From Planctomycetia bacterium (GTDB lineage: Bacteria; Planctomycetota; Phycisphaerae; Phycisphaerales; SM1A02), in the NCBI GenBank assembly GCA_005799475.1, contig SYGQ01000148.1:1-10245 (forward strand): a stretch of 10,245 nt of DNA, in the 5' to 3' direction. Below, in pieces: positions 7,263 through 10,245 of the stretch. Both the position numbers and the translations under genes were made by a program. Below the pieces are notes generated by a model, which was not told the DNA's origin, searched no databases, and worked only from the letters and a program-made list of their open reading frames with translations. Position 1 is the first letter of the stretch. The number at the start of each line of letters is the position of its first letter.

Positions 7263-8535
7263 AGTCCAGATCCCTGCCGAAGGGATCCTTGATGAACGAG
7301 AGCGCGAGTCCGGCAATCACGAAGCACGCCGCGCCCGTCCACCACACCCCCGCAACGGGACCCTCGGACTGCGCAATCTGCGTGAAGAGCATCGTCACCG
7401 GCACGGCGCTCACGCGGATCAGGTTCGGGGTCATCGTCGTGACCGTGGCGCGGACATTGGTGCCAAACGACTCGCTCGCTGTCGTGATGATCACGATCCA
7501 GTATCCGCTGAAGAACCCCATCACGATCGTCGCCGCTCCGTACCAAGTGGCGCCACGCGGGCCCATCCACATCACGAGCGCGCAGCCGAGCGCGGTTCCC
7601 GACATGAACACCGCGATCGCCTTCGTGCGTGACCGCAGGAATTGCGAAAGGAGTCCGCTCGCGAGGTCGCCGAAGATTGCGCCTGTGTAGTAGAGCGCGA
7701 CGAGCTGGCCCGGTGATGGCGGGGGGTCGAGACCCATGGCTTTGGCGACGCGCGGCGCGAGTCCCACGATGACCGCGAGCGTGAACCAGATCGGCATTCC
7801 CGCCATCACAAGCAAGAGAAGTCGTCCAAGCAGTTGTCGCGACGCCATGAGCGGTATGAAGCCTCGAGACACAGCAGACTCGGCCTTGCCCATCGCGGCG
7901 TAGAGCCCGCTTTCGACGACGCCCACACGCAAGACGAGAAGTGCGAGCCCCATGCAGCCGCCAATGAGATAGGCATGTCTCCAGCCGACGGCCTCGCCCA
8001 CGATGCCCGCCGCCACCGCGCCGACCACACCGACGGCACCGATGACCGTGACGGCGATGCCTCGTCGATGCCTCGATGTGATTTCCGCGACGAGCGTCAC
8101 TCCCGCGCCGAGTTCGCCGGCGAGGCCGACGCCTGCGAGGAACCGGAGAATCGCATAGGCCGTGACCGGGTCAGCGCGCCCCATGAACGACAGCCAGCCT
8201 TCCGTGGCGCCGACGCCGGCGTTGAGGAGGTTCGCGACGGAGTACAGGATGATCGACCCGAAGAGCACCGAGAGCCGCCCGCGCAGGTCGCCCAGAACGC
8301 CCCACACAATGCCACCAATGAGCATCCCAATGAGTTGAAGATTGAGGAGCCAGACACCAGTCGTCGCCTGCTCCTCTTGTGAGAGCCCGAGTTCCTTCAG
8401 GCTCTCCCAGCGCACCACATTGAAGAGGATGAGGTCGTACACATCAACGAAATAGCCGAGCGCGGCGACCGCGATCGCCACATTGACTGGAGAGAAGAGG
8501 CCGACTCGAGGTGTGGAGGCGTTGGGTTCGGTCAT
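7249..8535 (-). CDS. Major facilitator superfamily transporter (metabolite:H+ symporter-like)
   Basis: An inner-membrane carrier of 428 residues with about 12 hydrophobic segments: six between residues 17 and 207, a cytoplasmic loop (about 208-233), and six between 234 and 418. MFS motif A is GVLGDLRGR (79-87) between helices 2 and 3. Helix 1 carries acidic residues in GYFVDVYDLILF, as in secondary carriers of sugars, organic acids and amino acids. RFLAGVGLAGELGAG in helix 4 and ESFGTNVRATV (355-365) in helix 11 are also family-typical. The ATG overlaps the stop of the PLP-enzyme gene (ATGA, 8532-8535) and no ribosome binding site is seen, so coupled translation is likely. That placement suggests it carries the substrate or product of that enzyme, perhaps serine, threonine or a related amino acid. 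This last point is inference. Its 3' end overlaps the convergent TPR-protease gene by 14 bp. Confidence 0.9.
   Translation of the reverse strand: MTEPNASTPRVGLFSPVNVAIAVAALGYFVDVYDLILFNVVRWESLKELGLSQEEQATTGVWLLNLQLIGMLIGGIVWGVLGDLRGRLSVLFGSIILYSVANLLNAGVGATEGWLSFMGRADPVTAYAILRFLAGVGLAGELGAGVTLVAEITSRHRRGIAVTVIGAVGVVGAVAAGIVGEAVGWRHAYLIGGCMGLALLVLRVGVVESGLYAAMGKAESAVSRGFIPLMASRQLLGRLLLLVMAGMPIWFTLAVIVGLAPRVAKAMGLDPPPSPGQLVALYYTGAIFGDLASGLLSQFLRSRTKAIAVFMSGTALGCALVMWMGPRGATWYGAATIVMGFFSGYWIVIITTASESFGTNVRATVTTMTPNLIRVSAVPVTMLFTQIAQSEGPVAGVWWTGAACFVIAGLALSFIKDPFGRDLDFIEP
7269..7287. terminator. Possible hairpin at the convergent gene junction
   Basis: A perfect 7-bp inverted repeat (GATCCCT / AGGGATC) with a 5-nt loop begins 6 nt after the plus-strand stop codon at 7260-7262. 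It could end transcription of the ribB-lipoprotein-TPR unit. No U-tract follows, and it lies within the last codons of the convergent transporter gene (KDPFGRD), so it may be chance. Confidence 0.3.
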
Positions 8536-9497
8536 GGTGAGAGCGTGGCCGACAGCGTGGCGAGGTCAACATTTCCACCGCAGAGAATCACGCCGCAGGA
8601 TCCGAAGTCAGTCCGTCCCTTCAGGGGGCCAAGAAGCGCGGCGATGCCGACGGCGGCGCTGGGCTCAATGACGAGTTTCATCCGTTCGTAGACGAGACGC
8701 ATGGCGTCGCGAATCTCCTCCTCGCGGATGGTCGCGATCGAGTCGACGACATCTCGCACGACCGGCCATGTCAGCTCACCCAGCGAGGTCCTGAGTCCGT
8801 CGGCGATGGTGACGGCGCCCGTGGGTGGCTGCCTCACACCAAGCCGCTTCGAGAGTGCCGCGTCGCCAACGCGCTCGGGCTCGGCGCCGATGACGCGCGT
8901 GCGCGGCGAAACGCACTGCGTGGCGAGGGCGATCCCCGCCAGCATGCCTCCGCCGCCTACTGGCGCGACGACGGCATCGAGTGCGGGTACCTGCTCGACG
9001 AGTTCAATCGCGATTGTCCCTTGGCCTGCGATGACATCGGGATGGTCGTACGGGGGAATGAGCACACCGCCAGTCTCACGCAGGACCTCGCTCGCGACGC
9101 GCTCACGATCCGAGAGCGTCGCGCGACATCGGATGACCCGCCCACCGTAACCCTCCACCGCGGCGATCTTCGTCTTCGCCGAGTCTTCCGGCATGACGAC
9201 ATGCGCGGGGATCCCGCGGAGCTTCGCCGCGAGCGCCAGTGCCTGTGCGTGGTTTCCCGAGGAGTGCGTGACCACGCCGCGGGCAGCCGCTTCGGGCGAC
9301 AACTTCATGACGGCATTCGTCGCGCCACGGAACTTGAATGACCCCGTGCGCTGAAAGATCTCGCATTTGAAGTGGAGCTCGCGACCGGCCTGCGAGTCCA
9401 TCCACGAGGAGCGCAGCACAGGGGTGCGATGCGCCCACGGGGCAATGCGCGCTGCCGCGGCCTCGAAGTCACTACGGCATGCGGCGTACTCAAGCAC
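8532..9497 (-). CDS. PLP-dependent serine racemase / threonine dehydratase-like enzyme (fold type II)
   Basis: A 321-residue cytosolic enzyme acting on serine, threonine or hydroxyaspartate, by racemisation or by deamination to a 2-oxo acid. Lys55 in TGSFKFRGA forms the PLP Schiff base. The cofactor phosphate is held by PVGGGGMLAG (179-188) and the ring by SSGNHAQA (79-86). Similarity to eukaryotic serine racemase is striking: FKCEIFQRTGSFKFRGA, VIAGQGTIAIE, ERMKLVIEPSA and GGNVDL. Ser80 aligns with the racemase catalytic serine (Ser84 in the human enzyme), and E206 and D212 align with its metal ligands E210 and D216. It has no ACT regulatory domain, unlike biosynthetic threonine deaminase IlvA. 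The GTG at 9497 is the best start because the protein then begins like its relatives; no Shine-Dalgarno is evident. It sits 22 bp after an Lrp-type regulator and overlaps a transporter gene by 4 bp. Racemase, dehydratase and hydroxyaspartate dehydratase activities cannot be separated by eye. Confidence 0.9.
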   Translation of the reverse strand: MLEYAACRSDFEAAAARIAPWAHRTPVLRSSWMDSQAGRELHFKCEIFQRTGSFKFRGATNAVMKLSPEAAARGVVTHSSGNHAQALALAAKLRGIPAHVVMPEDSAKTKIAAVEGYGGRVIRCRATLSDRERVASEVLRETGGVLIPPYDHPDVIAGQGTIAIELVEQVPALDAVVAPVGGGGMLAGIALATQCVSPRTRVIGAEPERVGDAALSKRLGVRQPPTGAVTIADGLRTSLGELTWPVVRDVVDSIATIREEEIRDAMRLVYERMKLVIEPSAAVGIAALLGPLKGRTDFGSCGVILCGGNVDLATLSATLSP

Positions 9498-9519
9498 GCG
9501 GCGGAGGATAGGGGCGCGG

Positions 9520-10245
9520 CTACGGCTCGCCGGTCTTGGGAGTTTCGCCAGGCACAGCCCAGTCGTAGGTCTGTTTGTAGATCGTCAGCAACGGATCCCA
9601 TCGGACGGACCGCACATCGCCGAGGTGTCGAGCTTTCTCGACCCACGCAACCGCCGCTGCCTCGTTCTCGACGGACACTTCCGCCACGACTTGTTCGGGG
9701 TCTGCGGTCACAAACACGAGATTGCACCGGAGCTTGGACCGCAGCGATGCAGCGTGCTGGAGCGGGTTTTTCGCGAACGAGATGTGGACATTGATCGTCA
9801 GTGGGCGACCGAGGCTGCCGTGGTCGTAGACGCCGATCGTTCGGATCGCGCCCGAATTCACAATGCGCTTGGTGTGCTCGCCCGCGAGCGTGATCGAAGT
9901 GCTCAGACGGTCCGCGATGGAAGTAAAGGTCATCCGGAAGTCGCCCTGCAACAGTTTGACGAGCCGCAGGTCGGTGTATCGCTGTCGGGTCGAATCCCGC
10001 AACATCAGCGCCATCGGAGTCGGTGCCGGCTTCACATCGGTGTCGTGCCCCTGAAGCATGGCGAGCACCGTGTGGGAAGAGCGGTGTTCAATGGCACCGC
10101 ATGAGGCGCACATCGTGTCCAAGAGGGCGTGAAGGTCGCTCGCGCGCGCGATGGTCAGAAGCGAATCGAGCCCGTTGCTCTGGGCCGTCCACGACAGGCG
10201 GTGCACACCCTCGACCGCGGCGATCTTCTCCGCGGCGGCGTGGAC
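9520..10245 (-). CDS. Lrp/AsnC-family transcriptional regulator, tandem-domain, N-terminus beyond the window
   Basis: The frame is open to the window edge, giving 241 C-terminal residues; the GTG at 10206 is internal rather than the start. Residues about 1-66 look like the end of an AsnC/RAM ligand-binding domain (AAVEGVHRLSW...DSLLTIARASDLHALLDTM...AIEHRSSHTVLAML). A linker with proline and threonine follows. Residues 91-140 are a second AsnC-type helix-turn-helix (TDLRLVKLLQGDFRMTFTSIADRL...EHTKRIVNSGAIRTIGVYD). Residues about 148-223 form a second ligand domain (INVHISFAKN...VVAEVSVENEAAAVAWVEK...VRSVRWDPLLTIYK). The whole protein would thus be a double Lrp of roughly 310-340 residues, a form known in some bacteria. 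Lrp proteins typically sense amino acids, which fits the serine/threonine-type PLP enzyme gene 22 bp downstream. It probably controls this operon. The Lrp-like haem-pathway proteins AhbA/AhbB are an alternative, but the context does not favour them. Confidence 0.82.
   Translation of the reverse strand, partial: VHAAAEKIAAVEGVHRLSWTAQSNGLDSLLTIARASDLHALLDTMCASCGAIEHRSSHTVLAMLQGHDTDVKPAPTPMALMLRDSTRQRYTDLRLVKLLQGDFRMTFTSIADRLSTSITLAGEHTKRIVNSGAIRTIGVYDHGSLGRPLTINVHISFAKNPLQHAASLRSKLRCNLVFVTADPEQVVAEVSVENEAAAVAWVEKARHLGDVRSVRWDPLLTIYKQTYDWAVPGETPKTGEP

Noticed and set aside
7079..7570. Minus-strand open frame across the convergent junction
   Set aside because: It is out of frame with both genes, and its product is His/Asp/Arg-rich without any domain.
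9520..9529. CTACGGCTCG shared with the end of the transporter gene (7249-7258), considered as a repeat or attachment site
   Set aside because: Both copies encode a Glu-Pro-stop C-terminus; a 10-base match in GC-rich DNA is expected by chance and nothing mobile adjoins.

Overview
This is a gene-dense, high-GC bacterial chromosomal window. Only three intergenic gaps remain, of 18, 14 and 22 bp, and no stretch of 300 bases lacks a gene. I see no rRNA, tRNA, CRISPR array, insertion sequence or phage gene. The lineage looks like Planctomycetota, perhaps Phycisphaerae. This rests on the ArgRS active-site flank (DLCGVNVAK before HVGH), a RibB with a degenerate cyclohydrolase-like tail, a large secreted TPR/metalloprotease protein, and the scarcity of Shine-Dalgarno motifs. 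That assignment is inference, not proof.

Layout. (1) Positions 1-2586, minus strand: an M42-like metallo-aminopeptidase followed 18 bp later by argS, which runs off the left edge. (2) Positions 2601-7262, plus strand: a tightly overlapping three-gene unit. It holds a RibBA-type protein whose GTP cyclohydrolase II half has lost all three zinc cysteines, a putative LolA-like lipoprotein (4-bp ATGA overlap), and an 883-residue exported TPR protein with an HEFVH...E gluzincin-type protease site (20-bp overlap). (3) Positions 7249-10245, minus strand: a tandem-domain Lrp/AsnC-type regulator running off the right edge, then a serine racemase / threonine dehydratase-like PLP enzyme, then an MFS transporter joined to it by an ATGA overlap.

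How the genes may work together. Cluster 3 reads as an amino-acid-responsive module: a small-molecule-sensing regulator, a hydroxy-amino-acid racemase/dehydratase and a carrier. Cluster 1 pairs a peptidase with a housekeeping aminoacyl-tRNA synthetase. Cluster 2 pairs a cytosolic riboflavin-precursor enzyme with two envelope proteins, and no metabolic link is evident. The lipoprotein and the TPR-protease may form one envelope function, with ribB merely co-transcribed.

Most of the window is recognisable. The points most worth checking are the altered catalytic residues in RibB (including a His-to-Gln change at a conserved metal ligand), the lipoprotein/TPR-metalloprotease pair, and the regulator-racemase-transporter operon. 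I found no clear evidence of a wholly new defence or mobile system.
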